A DNA stretch of 64,000 nucleotides from Haloterrigena turkmenica DSM 5511 (lineage in GTDB: Archaea > Halobacteriota > Halobacteria > Halobacteriales > Natrialbaceae), in assembly GCF_000025325.1 (NCBI RefSeq), contig NC_013743.1:2852001-2916000 (forward strand), in the 5' to 3' direction. Shown piece after piece: positions 36,769 through 45,463 of the stretch; the stretch's first letter is position 1; each line of letters opens with the position of its first letter. The notes under the pieces were generated by a model. The model ran no database searches. It had not been told where the DNA came from and worked only from the letters and a program-made list of their open reading frames with translations. A program made the translations under genes and the position numbers.

Positions 36769-36910
36769 CGCGCAGCGAGCAGCGGGCAGGAGCGCAAATC
36801 GAACGTCGATCGCGTCGGAACCACTGGTGTGTGACGTTCTAACGCGTTGGGTGGACCGTTCAGCGTCAGGCCGGCTCCTTATCCCGGCCGACTGGCTACG
36901 GACTGACGCG

Positions 36911-37117
36911 ATGGTGGGTTTTCGAGACCGCTTACTGCTACTGACTGGTGGCGCGACCGTGATCGCAATCGGTGCCGTACTGGCCAGCAGCGGCCTCGTC
37001 GACGTCGGAATCGGCGACCGGGTGAGTTCCGGCGTCGTCACAGGTGTCTCGCTACTGGCGCTCTCGCTGATCGTTGCGGGCTGGTACGAAGCACAGGAGC
37101 ATCGGTCCGACTCGTGA
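36911..37117 (+). CDS. Small membrane protein
   Basis: A 68-residue protein with two hydrophobic segments (about residues 8-28 and 38-58) and a short charged C-terminus. Function unknown. It has an ATG start at 36911 with codon use like its neighbours. It follows the ERCC4-domain gene by 142 bp on the same strand. Confidence 0.7.
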   Translation: MVGFRDRLLLLTGGATVIAIGAVLASSGLVDVGIGDRVSSGVVTGVSLLALSLIVAGWYEAQEHRSDS

Positions 37118-37212
37118 CGTCCGTGGGCGACTGGCGACGGTCGTAGCCGACTGACACCATCTGTAGCCGTCTGACTCGAGGGGCATCGAACGACGCGGAT
37201 CGAATCCGGAGT

Positions 37213-38070
37213 CTAATCAGTTCGATCGACCGGCCACGCCGTTTCCATCGGGACCCACTTCTCTTCGGGATCGACGTGATCCGCGCGGACGGCGTTGAGA
37301 ACGGCCCCGAGCAGGAGACAGAGCCCGCCCAGGTACACCCACGTCAGGACCAACAGAATGGCGCCGGCGATTCCGAACAGGGCGACGCTTTCGGACGTCG
37401 AAACGCAGAACCGGAAGCCGACGGCCAGGACGGTCCAGGAGACCGCCGCGAAGGCCGTCCCGGGGAGTACCTCGCCGACCGAGACGTTGGGCTGGGGAAA
37501 GAGGTAATACATCGGGAAGAAGACCGCGAGCAGCAGCCCGGCCAGCAACAGGGTGCTACCGGCCGCCGTCCAGCCGCCGTCGACGACCACCGAGAGGCTG
37601 ACGCCGACGACGGTGACCAGCGCGACGCCGACCGCGATCGTCACCGTCACGAGGACGACGTAGAGGGCCGTCACGAGCGTCACCGTTGTCGTGGTCGCCA
37701 CGTACGACTCGTCCGTCCGGGCGCCGTACACGTCCGTGAACGCGCTGTTTATCGCCTGAAACAGCCGGACGGCGCTCCAGAGCAGCACCGCCACGGCGAG
37801 CAGCGCCGCCCGCGTCCGAGCGCTGCCGCCGGTCATCCCCTCGAGGCCGCCGTCGGTCACCGCGCCCTCGATCCCGGCCGCCGCCTCGAGCGTCGACACC
37901 AGCGGCTCGAGTCCGTCGACGAGCGAGGCGCCGACCAGCGCCAGGATGACCAGCGGAACGAGCGTGTTGAACGCGTGGTAGGCCAGTCCCGCCGCCGTGA
38001 CGCTGAGCTGGCGTTCGTGGGCGACCGCGACGACGTCGCGAACGAGCGCAAACCGGCTCGAGTCGGCCAT
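37213..38070 (-). CDS. YihY/BrkB-family membrane protein
   Basis: A 285-residue integral membrane protein with six predicted transmembrane segments. Family landmarks include SVTAAGLAYHAFNTLVPLVILAL near the N-terminus, FPMYYLFPQPNVSVGEVLPG and the final LVLTWVYLGGLCLLLGAVLNA. The family was once thought to be ribonuclease BN; its real role, perhaps transport or envelope function, is unclear. It is convergent with the small membrane protein. Confidence 0.9.
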   Translation of the reverse strand: MADSSRFALVRDVVAVAHERQLSVTAAGLAYHAFNTLVPLVILALVGASLVDGLEPLVSTLEAAAGIEGAVTDGGLEGMTGGSARTRAALLAVAVLLWSAVRLFQAINSAFTDVYGARTDESYVATTTTVTLVTALYVVLVTVTIAVGVALVTVVGVSLSVVVDGGWTAAGSTLLLAGLLLAVFFPMYYLFPQPNVSVGEVLPGTAFAAVSWTVLAVGFRFCVSTSESVALFGIAGAILLVLTWVYLGGLCLLLGAVLNAVRADHVDPEEKWVPMETAWPVDRTD

Positions 38071-38201
38071 GCGCTGACCTCAACGATCGGTCGGAAATGG
38101 ATTTGGCCAGCAGACTCCGCTTTCCGACGGAAACGGACAGAGTGCCGGTCACCGTCTTCCGGTGTATGACGGAAGCGTTGCGAGGAAAAGTAACTCGAGC
38201 G

Positions 38202-38408
38202 CTACTCGTCGTGGCGAATCGACTGGACGTGGCCGACGACGCCGCTTTTCAGTTCGACCTCCGGCCCCTGGGGATCGTCGCCGTAGATCGTGCCGACCTC
38301 GCCGACGATCGGTTCCGTGTCCGTCGACTCGACGTCCTGATCGCCCTGCACGATCTCGACGGTGACGCCCTGTCGCAGTTCCTCGGCTGTCGGTCGTTCG
38401 TTGGACAT
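38202..38408 (-). CDS. YwbE-family protein (DUF2196)
   Basis: A 68-residue protein with the family pattern LRQGVTVEIVQGDQD, GEVGTIYGDDPQGPEVELKSGVVGHVQSI. This is a small KOW-like beta-barrel fold found in bacteria and haloarchaea; function unknown. The ATG at 38408 is set by family length. The long upstream frame runs through the copy B repeat and is not coding. Confidence 0.85.
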   Translation of the reverse strand: MSNERPTAEELRQGVTVEIVQGDQDVESTDTEPIVGEVGTIYGDDPQGPEVELKSGVVGHVQSIRHDE

Positions 38409-38518
38409 GGGCGATGGTGGGTCAGTCGCGTCGAAAAGGGTAGTGCCTGCAGTCGTCTGATATCGTGTGCTTGAGTCCGACAATCGACGGACGACACCGG
38501 ACCGAACATCTGGCGAGC

Positions 38519-38652
38519 GGTGGCGCGCGCTGTCGATCGGCCTGGGCGATAGCGACGGCCGATCGACGAAGGCGTGCGAGGGATGAGCGAACGAGGGAAA
38601 CGAGTGAGCGAATCGGCTGGGGAGGGAGTGGCAATTCACTGTTGCCACGATA
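38519..38652 (+). repeat. Dispersed intergenic repeat, copy B
   Basis: This is the fullest copy: GGTGGCGCGCGCTG, GCGATAGCGA, GCGAGGGATGAGCGA, GAATCGGCTGGGGAGGG and final GTTGCCACGATA. A sequence TATCGTG at 38461 is the exact inverse of the terminal CACGATA, so the whole unit may be 38461-38652 with 7-bp terminal inverted repeats. No coding capacity is seen. It occupies the gap between the YwbE-family gene and the next gene. Confidence 0.7.
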
Positions 38653-38777
38653 CAGGATCCGAGCGTCTGTTCGGGTTCGTTCGCTGTACTACTTATCGGA
38701 ATTCGAGCCTGCAGTCGTCCCTCGAGTCGAGACAAACGACGATCGAAGGAGACTGAAAATCGATCGATCGATCGAAT

Positions 38778-39443
38778 TCAGACGACGTCGCCGCGAACCG
38801 TCACGCCGTCCTGTCGTTCGCGCCAGGCGTGAAGCTCCTGGGCCGCGGTTTCGGCGTCGGATTCGTCTAACCCGAGCATCTCGAGGGCCTGCGAGAGCGT
38901 CGGCAGCGCCAGCTCGCTCTCCCGGAGCTTGCGAAACGCCTCCCCGCTCGTGGTGCCGTCGGCCCAGAGACAGACCCCGCGGGGGTCGAGCAACTGGGTG
39001 TAATCCTCGCGCAGTTGCGCCCCGCGCAGCCGCTGGGTGACGTTGTCCTCGAACGGCGAGTTACAGACCTCGAGGTGGATCGGCTCGTCGTCACCCAGCA
39101 GGTGGGCCGCGAGGCACTTCTCGGGGGCGGCGTGGCCGTTGGCGTTGGCCCGCAGGTACTCCGGATGCTCGGCGGCCCAGTCGGCGCGGACGGACTTTCC
39201 GACCCCCTCGACGCCGTACTCGGCGGCGAGTTCGTCGGCGTCGACCTCGCTATCGCCACTGTCGTCGCGCATCAGGACGTCTTTCGTCACGTAGACATCC
39301 AGTCGCTCGACGGGATCGAGCCCGAGCGCGATATCGCCGAAGGCCCACACTTCCCGGACCGGGACCGGCATGCGCTCGCTCTCGACGGTGTCGACGAGGG
39401 CTTCGAGGCGGTCGACCGCGTCGTCGCGGTCAAATCCATTCAT
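38778..39443 (-). CDS. Conserved haloarchaeal protein (DUF7095-like)
   Basis: A 221-residue acidic protein starting MNGFDRDDAVDRLEALVD. It contains EVWAFGDIALGLDPVERLDVYVTKDVLM, which resembles the GD/GLDP active-site layout of nucleotidyltransferases but is not a clear match. A second block reads HLEVCNSPFEDNVTQRLRGAQLREDYTQLLDPRGVCLW. It is a haloarchaea-specific family as far as I know; function unknown. The upstream frame extension is a shadow. It is divergent from the hydrolase gene. Confidence 0.78.
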   Translation of the reverse strand: MNGFDRDDAVDRLEALVDTVESERMPVPVREVWAFGDIALGLDPVERLDVYVTKDVLMRDDSGDSEVDADELAAEYGVEGVGKSVRADWAAEHPEYLRANANGHAAPEKCLAAHLLGDDEPIHLEVCNSPFEDNVTQRLRGAQLREDYTQLLDPRGVCLWADGTTSGEAFRKLRESELALPTLSQALEMLGLDESDAETAAQELHAWRERQDGVTVRGDVV

Positions 39444-39582
39444 GACCCGTACGTGGGGACTCGAGTCGCAAAACGGTTTCTTCAGAGCCGGCTGGTGTGA
39501 CTCCCGTCGGCCGCCGCGCCCTGTCACCGTCCCACGTGTCAAGAGAGCACCTTTTTTATCGGTTCCCGGCGAACGGAATCCC

Positions 39583-40323
39583 ATGCGACACCGGATCTTC
39601 AACGAGGACGGCGACGAGGAACTCGTGTTCGTCATGGGCTGGGGCAACCGCTGGACTCACGAGAACGTCAGCTGGCTCATCGGGAAGCTGACCGAGGCCG
39701 GCTACCGGGTCCACGCCTTCGAACTCCCCACGAACATCGACGACTTCAAAGCCGACTGGCTCGAGCCGATCGCCGAGTACGTCCGCGATCTCGAGGAGTA
39801 CCAGCTGCTGGGCCACAGCGCGGGCGCGCTGATCGCCCAGGCCCTAGACGGCGCGGAGAACCACGTCTACCTGAGTCCGTGGTGGGGCTACGGCGAGGCG
39901 TTCCCCGACGCGCTGCTCGAGGCCGTCTCGAAGCTGCCGACGACGCTGCCCTGCCTCCCGGTGTCCGGGCTCGACCGCGAGGCGATCGGCGAGGAGGCCA
40001 CCGACCACCAGCTCGAGACGACGCCGAAGTGGATCTCGCCGGCGTTCGTCCGCGAGACGCGCCGCGCCCAGGAGGAACTGCTGACGATCGACCACGACGC
40101 GGTCGTCTTCTGCTCGCTGCGCGACCCGGTTATCAGCCTCCGACCGATCGGCGAGCGCGTCCCCGCCGAACACGTCGTACTTTACGACGGCGGTCATGAG
40201 CTGTTCTCCTCCGCGAGCCGCGACCGCTACGTCGAAACGTTGCTTTCCGCCCTCGAGGACGGCGCCGAAGCCGTCGAGGCGGACGACGAGTCCGAGGAGG
40301 AAGCGGATCCGGTGCCTGCCTGA
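39583..40323 (+). CDS. Alpha/beta hydrolase
   Basis: A 246-residue hydrolase. The nucleophile elbow GHSAGALIAQ (Ser about residue 74), a central acid around CSLRDPVISL and the histidine in YDGGHELFSS form a complete triad. The N-terminal ELVFVMGWGNRWTHENVSWL is typical of this haloarchaeal group. The substrate is unknown. TTTTTTATC at 39552-39560 lies about 27 nt before a predicted start just upstream of the ATG, so it is likely leaderless. Confidence 0.87.
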   Translation: MRHRIFNEDGDEELVFVMGWGNRWTHENVSWLIGKLTEAGYRVHAFELPTNIDDFKADWLEPIAEYVRDLEEYQLLGHSAGALIAQALDGAENHVYLSPWWGYGEAFPDALLEAVSKLPTTLPCLPVSGLDREAIGEEATDHQLETTPKWISPAFVRETRRAQEELLTIDHDAVVFCSLRDPVISLRPIGERVPAEHVVLYDGGHELFSSASRDRYVETLLSALEDGAEAVEADDESEEEADPVPA

Positions 40324-40376
40324 AGACCACAGCTTGCCCGCCCTCCGACGGCGAACCGGTGACGGCTCGAGTCCGC

Positions 40377-41270
40377 TCAGTCCGGCAGCGAGAGCACGAC
40401 GGTCGTTCCCCGCGACTCCTCGACCAGTTCGACGCTCCCGCCGGCCTGAACGACGATCGTCCGGACGATCCAGAGGCCCAGCCCCTTCGAGTGGATCATC
40501 GGCGACTCGATTCCGTTCTCGAGGACGGTTCGCTCGATTTCCGGCAGACCGGGGCCGTCGTCGGCGACGGCGATATCGACGCCCTCGTCCGTTCGCCGAA
40601 CCGCAATGCGAACCGTGGGAGCCGCCCGCTCGCTGTGTTCGACGGCGTTGTCGAGCAGTTCCCGGAGCGCGCGCTCGATTTTGGGCGTCGTCCGAACGGA
40701 GCACGTCTCGGGACGGTCGATCTCGATCGTCGCCTCCGGATAGCGATCGCGGGCGGACGCGACGACGGCGTCGATCGCCGGAGTGAGATCCAGCCGGCGA
40801 ACCGGCTCGTCTCCCTCGAGGACGGCGTCCCGGAGACACCGCGTCTTGGATCCGAGTTCGACCAGTCGATCCGTCTGGTGTTTGATCTCCTCGAGGTGCG
40901 GGTCGACCGCCGCCGGAACCGCGTCGTTCGCCTCGAGGAGTTCGGCGTTACCCCGGATGACGTTGCAGTTGTTCCGCAGATTGTGCCGCAGGAGTCGGTG
41001 CAGGACGCTCGTCTGCTGTAAGGCGTGCTCGAGTCGGGCGGTCGTCCGCTCGTGGCGTCGCTGGTTCGAGCGCACCAGCGCGTAGACCAGGCAGGTCGAG
41101 CCGCCGACGAAGACCCAGCCCTTGACGGTCTGCAGCCGGGCCGACGTCTGCGGATCGGTAACCAGTTCCAACACGACGTAGTCAGTAACGACGATCCACG
41201 CTACCCCGACGAATAGGTACGTGAACGCGATCCCAACGGCGCTCCGGAGTCGACCAGTCATCGGTTCCAT
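40377..41270 (-). CDS. Membrane sensor histidine kinase
   Basis: A 297-residue kinase with two transmembrane segments (about residues 12-34 and 48-66) and almost no extracytoplasmic domain. The H-box is LHRLLRHNLRNNCNVIRGN, the N-box ELLDNAVEH, then DDGPGLP and SKGLGLWIV of the ATPase domain. No receiver or response-regulator gene is adjacent. The ATG at 41270 (or three codons later) is the start. It may sense membrane state. Confidence 0.9.
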   Translation of the reverse strand: MEPMTGRLRSAVGIAFTYLFVGVAWIVVTDYVVLELVTDPQTSARLQTVKGWVFVGGSTCLVYALVRSNQRRHERTTARLEHALQQTSVLHRLLRHNLRNNCNVIRGNAELLEANDAVPAAVDPHLEEIKHQTDRLVELGSKTRCLRDAVLEGDEPVRRLDLTPAIDAVVASARDRYPEATIEIDRPETCSVRTTPKIERALRELLDNAVEHSERAAPTVRIAVRRTDEGVDIAVADDGPGLPEIERTVLENGIESPMIHSKGLGLWIVRTIVVQAGGSVELVEESRGTTVVLSLPD

Positions 41271-41339
41271 TGTGTGTTCGGGCTGAAATCGCCGGCACTC
41301 GTCGGCTCCTCCAATGTGTTTGTGACTGTCTGACTAGCA

Positions 41340-42081
41340 TTAAAGGCTTTTCCTGTCGCTGTCCGGGAGCGCGTCGACCAGCGCCCCGAGTTGCGCTCGC
41401 CCGTTCGTGAGCAGCGCGCGGGGGGAATCCGGTGCGAGCGGTCGCGAACGCGTCGGCGAGGGCGGCCGTCGCGTCCGCGAAGACGCCAGTGCCGTGCCCG
41501 AGGAGGATTCGTTCCGGGGCGATACCCGTAAACGCTCCCGTCGGCGGTGTGAGACGCGCCAGTAGGTAGACGGCGAGTCGTTCGTCGCCGGAGAGGTACG
41601 GCGGCGCCGTCCCCAGGAGGTCGGGCACGTACAGCGTTCCGTTCGATCGGCGATACGCGATCGCTTCGTGCCAGCCGGGAAACGGACTCGCCTCGCGGAC
41701 GGCGAAGCCGGACGCGCCGACCTCGTCGGCGACGTACTCGAGGTCGATATCGACGTCGGCATCGGCCAGTCGGTCGGGAAGCCGCTCGAGCCACGAGGGG
41801 ACGAAGACGCGCACGCCGTAGCGCTGGGCGAACGCCGCCGCGTCGCGGGCGTGGTAGTTCGAACAGACGACGATGCCGGCGACCTCGCCCCGGCGCTCGA
41901 GTTCGTCGTCGATCCCGGGTGCCTCGAGCGGATCGAACAGCCAGAGTCGGTCGTCCGCGCCGACCAGCGCGTGACTCGCCCGCTGGCCGGTCTCGTCGGG
42001 GTGAGCGAGCCAGCCGAATCCGCCGTCGAAATCGTCGACGAGCCGAGGGTCGGTCGGCGGCGACCGGTCGTAGGCCGTCAT
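41340..42081 (-). pseudogene. Metallo-hydrolase-like gene with a frameshift
   Basis: The gene starts at the ATG at 42081 and encodes a haloarchaeal MBL-like protein (GGFGWLAHPDETGQRASHALV, LWLFDPLEAPGIDDELE, VVCSNYHARDAAAFAQRYG). The usual HxHxDH metal site is reduced to NYHARD. After TGFPPR the frame is wrong. Removing one base from the six-G run at 41420-41425 (plus strand) restores a natural end, FPRALLTNGRAQLGALVDAL, stopping at 41340. Left unshifted, the frame would run on to 41182 inside the histidine-kinase gene. Either a recent inactivation or an error in a homopolymer. Confidence 0.72.
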
Positions 42082-42229
42082 ACGTGGCCCGTCTCGAGGG
42101 CGCCGGAAAGTCGTTGCCGTCGAAACGATAGCGCGCCGATCTCGCCGGCGGCTATCGCCGGTCTCGAGCGATCGCGTTCCGCTCCCGTAGACGAAACCGT
42201 GATGAGCGGCGACCGACAACGGCCCGCTA

Positions 42230-43189
42230 ATGGACTGTAATCGGTGTGACGAGGAGGCGGTGATGCACGCCGCCTACTCCGGGGCACACCTCTGTGCGGA
42301 TCACTTCCGCGAGTCGGTCGAGAAGCGAGTGCGCCGTCGGGTGCGCCGGGACGATCTGGTTCCGCGAGACGCGACGCCCGAGGCCCCCCAGACGTGGGTG
42401 ATCGGCCTCTCCGGCGGCAAGGACAGCGTCGTCCTGACGCAGATCCTCCACGACACGTTCGCCGAGGACCCGCGTATCGAGCTCGTCGGCCTGACGATCC
42501 ACGAGGGGATCGAAGGCTACCGCGACAAGTCCGTCGACGCCTGCGTCGAACTCGCCGACGACCTCGACATTCGCCACGAACTCGTCTCCTACGAGGAGGA
42601 GTTCGGTGTCCGGATGGACGACGTCGTCGAGGACGACCCCGAAAACATGGCCGCTTGCGCCTACTGCGGCGTCTTCCGGCGCGATCTGCTCGAGAAGTAC
42701 GCCGAGAAACTCGAGGCCGACCTCCTGCTGACCGGCCATAATCTCGACGACGAGGCCCAGACGGCGCTGATGAACTTCCTCGAGGGCGACGTCGAGCAGA
42801 TCGCGAAACACTTCGACGCCAGCCTCGGCGCTCTCTCCGAGCGCGAGGACCAGGCGGAGTTCGTCCCGCGCGCGAAGCCACTGCGGGACGTCCCCGAAAA
42901 GGAGGTCGCCCTCTACGCGCACATCAACGACCTCCCCGCCCACATCACGGAGTGTCCCCACGCCAGCGAGGCCTACCGCGGCGAAATTCAGCAGTTGCTC
43001 TACGGACTCGAGGAGAACCACCCCGGCACCCGCCACTCGATCCTCGCGGGCTACGAGGAGCTGGCCTCGATCGCCGCCGACGAGTTCAGCGGCGACGACG
43101 GCGCCGAGTTGCAGGAATGTACCCAGTGCGGCTCGACCACGACCCGCGAGATCTGTCGGAAGTGCTCCCTGCTCGAGTCGCTGGCCTGA
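42230..43189 (+). CDS. ncsA: tRNA 2-thiolation protein NcsA (TtcA/TuaA family)
   Basis: A 319-residue PP-loop ATPase that thiolates U34 in tRNAs using a ubiquitin-like sulfur carrier (SAMP) in haloarchaea. The PP-loop is IGLSGGKDSVVL. An N-terminal zinc site (CNRCDEEAVMH and CADHF) and a C-terminal one (CTQC and CRKC) are complete. The catalytic Cys region CAYCGVFRRDLL and TGHNLDDEAQT are intact. The ATG at 42230 begins at the first zinc finger. Confidence 0.93.
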   Translation: MDCNRCDEEAVMHAAYSGAHLCADHFRESVEKRVRRRVRRDDLVPRDATPEAPQTWVIGLSGGKDSVVLTQILHDTFAEDPRIELVGLTIHEGIEGYRDKSVDACVELADDLDIRHELVSYEEEFGVRMDDVVEDDPENMAACAYCGVFRRDLLEKYAEKLEADLLLTGHNLDDEAQTALMNFLEGDVEQIAKHFDASLGALSEREDQAEFVPRAKPLRDVPEKEVALYAHINDLPAHITECPHASEAYRGEIQQLLYGLEENHPGTRHSILAGYEELASIAADEFSGDDGAELQECTQCGSTTTREICRKCSLLESLA

Positions 43190-43217
43190 GCCGACTCGAG
43201 ACTGACCCGCTCGAGTC

Positions 43218-43546
43218 TCACAGAGGGGCGTCGCAGTAGTCACACGTCGTGCGGTCCGGATCGTTCGGCGCGCCGCAGTCCGGACAGTAGCGGACCGCCC
43301 TCTCGCCGTCGTCCGTTTCTTCGCCGATACTGGCGTCCTCGAGGGCCGAGCCACAGTTGGACAGTAGTCGGGCGTCCCGGCGCTCTCGCCGGCTCGCATC
43401 CGGTTTCGGTACACCTGTACGATGCCGATTGCGAGCAGCGGCACGAACACCGCCAAGCCGATCGGCCCCATCGCGACGACCGTCACGAAGAGGAGCTAGC
43501 CGACGACGAGGGCGACGACGACCCTCAGGGCGAGCCGGAGGGACAT
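43218..43546 (-). pseudogene. Zinc-ribbon membrane protein, doubly disrupted
   Basis: From the ATG at 43546 the frame encodes MSLRLALRVVVALVVG, then an in-frame TAG (43496-43498) where tryptophan is expected. It resumes as LLFVTVVAMGPIGLAVFVPLLAIGIV, a membrane helix, through PDYCP. A one-base loss near 43358-43362 shifts the frame, after which NCGSALEDASIGE and CPDCGAPNDPDRTTCDYCDAPL restore two zinc ribbons. Two independent lesions make a decayed gene more likely than sequencing error. Function of the intact family is unknown. Confidence 0.7.
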
Positions 43547-43891
43547 GGCATTCGTGTACTGAATCCAACCAATTCCTTCCGGGCGAAAGCGATCCGCCCG
43601 TCGCTGTCGCCGACGGCCGACGACGCTGCGCGGATCGGACGTCCACGTGACTGTAAACAGCGGTGGCTGATCACCGTCGTATACGCCGTAAACGGCCGAT
43701 ACAACGGCTGCTACCGTTCTCGGGAGTTGCCACTCGTCACTCAGAGACTCGAGACGAGCGCCGCGAAAAGCGTCGGACCGATCGATCGGTCCGCGATGAT
43801 GGTGTGTCGTGGACTGCCACTGCGGACGGCGGATGGTGTGTCAATTGCCGTCACGGAAGCGTCGGTTTGTAGCGGTACCTGCGCGTATCGA
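43547..43891. other. Intergenic region without recognised features
   Basis: No gene or strong repeat was found in these 345 bases between the zinc-ribbon pseudogene and ftsZ2. Open frames here are antisense shadows. Confidence 0.4.
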
Positions 43892-45085
43892 TTACCGGAT
43901 CACGTCGACGCCGTGCTGTTTCTCGACCTCTTCGCGGCCGCCGTCGCTGTGTGCGTTTCCGGATCGCGTTCGTCGACCCGCCTCCTCGACGTTGTTGCTC
44001 GCGTCGAAGTCGGCTTCGTTGAATCCTTCGATACTCTGGCGGGACTTGTCGGCCTGTTTCTGGGTCGTCGGGCCGAGCACCTGCGCGCTCTGGACGCCGG
44101 TCATGATCGCCATGACCCGCACCTTGCCCTTGTAGTTGTCCTGAATCCGGGCGCCCCAGATGACGTTCGCCGAGGCCTCGAGGCGCTCGGTGATGTTGTC
44201 TGCGATGCCCTCGGCCTCTTTCAGCGTGAGGTCGGGACCGCCGGTGATGTGGACCAGCCCGCCGGAGGCGCCGCGGTAGTCGACGTCCAGCAGCGGGTGG
44301 TTCATCGCGTCCTTGACGACCTCGTCGGTCTTGTTCTTGTCCTGGGTCTCGCCGACCAGCATGACGGCGACGCCGCCCTGGTTCATGATCGTCGACATGT
44401 CGGCGTAGTCCAGGTTGATCAGCGAGGGCTGGGTGATCGTCTCCGAGATCCCCTTGACGGTCTCGGCGATGATCTGGTCCATCACCGAGAACGCCTTGCC
44501 GATCGGGAGGTTCGGAACGTAGTCGAGCAGCCGGTTGTTGTCCAGCACGATGATCGAGTCGGCCTGATCGCGCAGTTTCTCGAGGCCTTCCTCGGCCTTG
44601 ACCGTCCGCGCGCGTTCGACGTTGAACGGCGTCGAGACCATGCCAACGACGATCGCACCCTGTTCCTTGGCGATCTTGGAGACGACGGGAGCGGCACCGG
44701 TACCGGTTCCGCCGCCCATCCCGGCGGTCACGAACACGAGGTCCGCGTCGCCGAGGACCTCCTTGATCGTGCTCTGGGCCATCTCGGTCGCGCGTTCGCC
44801 CATCGACGGGTCGCCGCCGGCGCCGAGCCCGTTGGTGAGGGACTTGCCGACCAGGATCTTCGTGTCGGCCTCGATCATCTTGAGGTGCTGCTTGTCCGTG
44901 TTGATCGCCACGGTGTCGGCACCGTCGACGCCGATGTTGTACAGCCGGTTGATGGTGTTGTTACCCGCGCCGCCGCAACCGACGATGACGATCCGGGGTT
45001 CGCCGAACTCGTCGTCGTCCATGTCTTCCATCTCCCGGGACTCCTGTTCGGCGTTCTCGAGTGCGTCTTGTACGATATCCTGCAT
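43892..45085 (-). CDS. ftsZ2: Cell division protein FtsZ2
   Basis: A 397-residue tubulin-superfamily GTPase. The N-terminal extension [26 protein letters not shown] and signature [14 protein letters not shown] are followed by the T7 region [12 protein letters not shown], and the C-terminal tail ends in [12 protein letters not shown]. The sequence is the FtsZ2 rather than FtsZ1 type. In Haloferax FtsZ2 drives ring constriction. It is preceded by the short cdrS gene, only 2 bp upstream, so the two are cotranscribed. Confidence 0.97.
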   Translation of the reverse strand: MQDIVQDALENAEQESREMEDMDDDEFGEPRIVIVGCGGAGNNTINRLYNIGVDGADTVAINTDKQHLKMIEADTKILVGKSLTNGLGAGGDPSMGERATEMAQSTIKEVLGDADLVFVTAGMGGGTGTGAAPVVSKIAKEQGAIVVGMVSTPFNVERARTVKAEEGLEKLRDQADSIIVLDNNRLLDYVPNLPIGKAFSVMDQIIAETVKGISETITQPSLINLDYADMSTIMNQGGVAVMLVGETQDKNKTDEVVKDAMNHPLLDVDYRGASGGLVHITGGPDLTLKEAEGIADNITERLEASANVIWGARIQDNYKGKVRVMAIMTGVQSAQVLGPTTQKQADKSRQSIEGFNEADFDASNNVEEAGRRTRSGNAHSDGGREEVEKQHGVDVIR

Positions 45086-45087
45086 CG

Positions 45088-45267
45088 TTACACCTTGGCC
45101 CAGTTGTGTTTGCCGGACTGTTCGCTCGGTCCGTCGCTCTGTTCGTTGATCATTTCACGGACGGCCGACCGGATCGCTTCGCTCCGGTTCGGGAACTCGC
45201 CCGAGTCGACCAGTTGTTCGACCTCCTCGATCTGCTGTTTCGGAATTCGCAGTGTCACACGCTCCAT
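45088..45267 (-). CDS. cdrS: Ribbon-helix-helix cell division regulator CdrS
   Basis: A 59-residue RHH protein starting [19 protein letters not shown], with the second helix [14 protein letters not shown]. The C-terminal 20 residues are polar and probably disordered. In Halobacterium and Haloferax the RHH protein CdrS, encoded directly upstream of ftsZ2, controls ftsZ2 and other division genes. Position and size match. The TAA stop at 45088 is 2 bp from the ftsZ2 ATG, so translation is probably coupled. Confidence 0.92.
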   Translation of the reverse strand: MERVTLRIPKQQIEEVEQLVDSGEFPNRSEAIRSAVREMINEQSDGPSEQSGKHNWAKV

Positions 45268-45463
45268 TGTTGTATTCCCCTTGGGGTAAGACGGCGCGCG
45301 CCCCTGTCAGACGCGGCGTGTCTTACACGGAGCCGCCCGACATCGGGCGTTTTTCGGCGTTTGCCGACCGTTGTAAGACGACCGTCTTACGCGAATAAGT
45401 GGAATACTGCCATTCACAATAAAGCTTTCGTCGGACACGACTATCTGTGTCTTACACAGGTCC
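45268..45463. promoter_or_regulatory. cdrS-ftsZ2 control region with GTAAGAC array
   Basis: The 196 bp gap holds five copies of GTAAGAC or its complement GTCTTAC: 45286-45292, 45320-45326, 45373-45379, 45384-45390 and 45449-45455. Two form the perfect inverted repeat GTAAGACG-AC-CGTCTTAC (45373-45390). Two are centred in CGTGT-CTT-ACACG (45317-45329) and CTGTGT-CTT-ACACAG (45445-45459). A minus-strand TATA candidate (TTTATTG, 45414-45420) predicts a start close to 45390, over the inverted repeat. CdrL or CdrS is the likely binder. Confidence 0.65.

Noticed and set aside
33201-36842. A 1213-codon open frame on the plus strand
   Set aside because: It is antisense to the multi-domain regulator gene and reads through the ERCC4-domain gene; its translation is low-complexity and has no domain. 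Long antisense frames are common in GC-rich haloarchaeal DNA.
43727-45289. A 520-codon plus-strand open frame over ftsZ2
   Set aside because: Complement shadow of ftsZ2 and cdrS, rich in Val, Asp and His with no family match.
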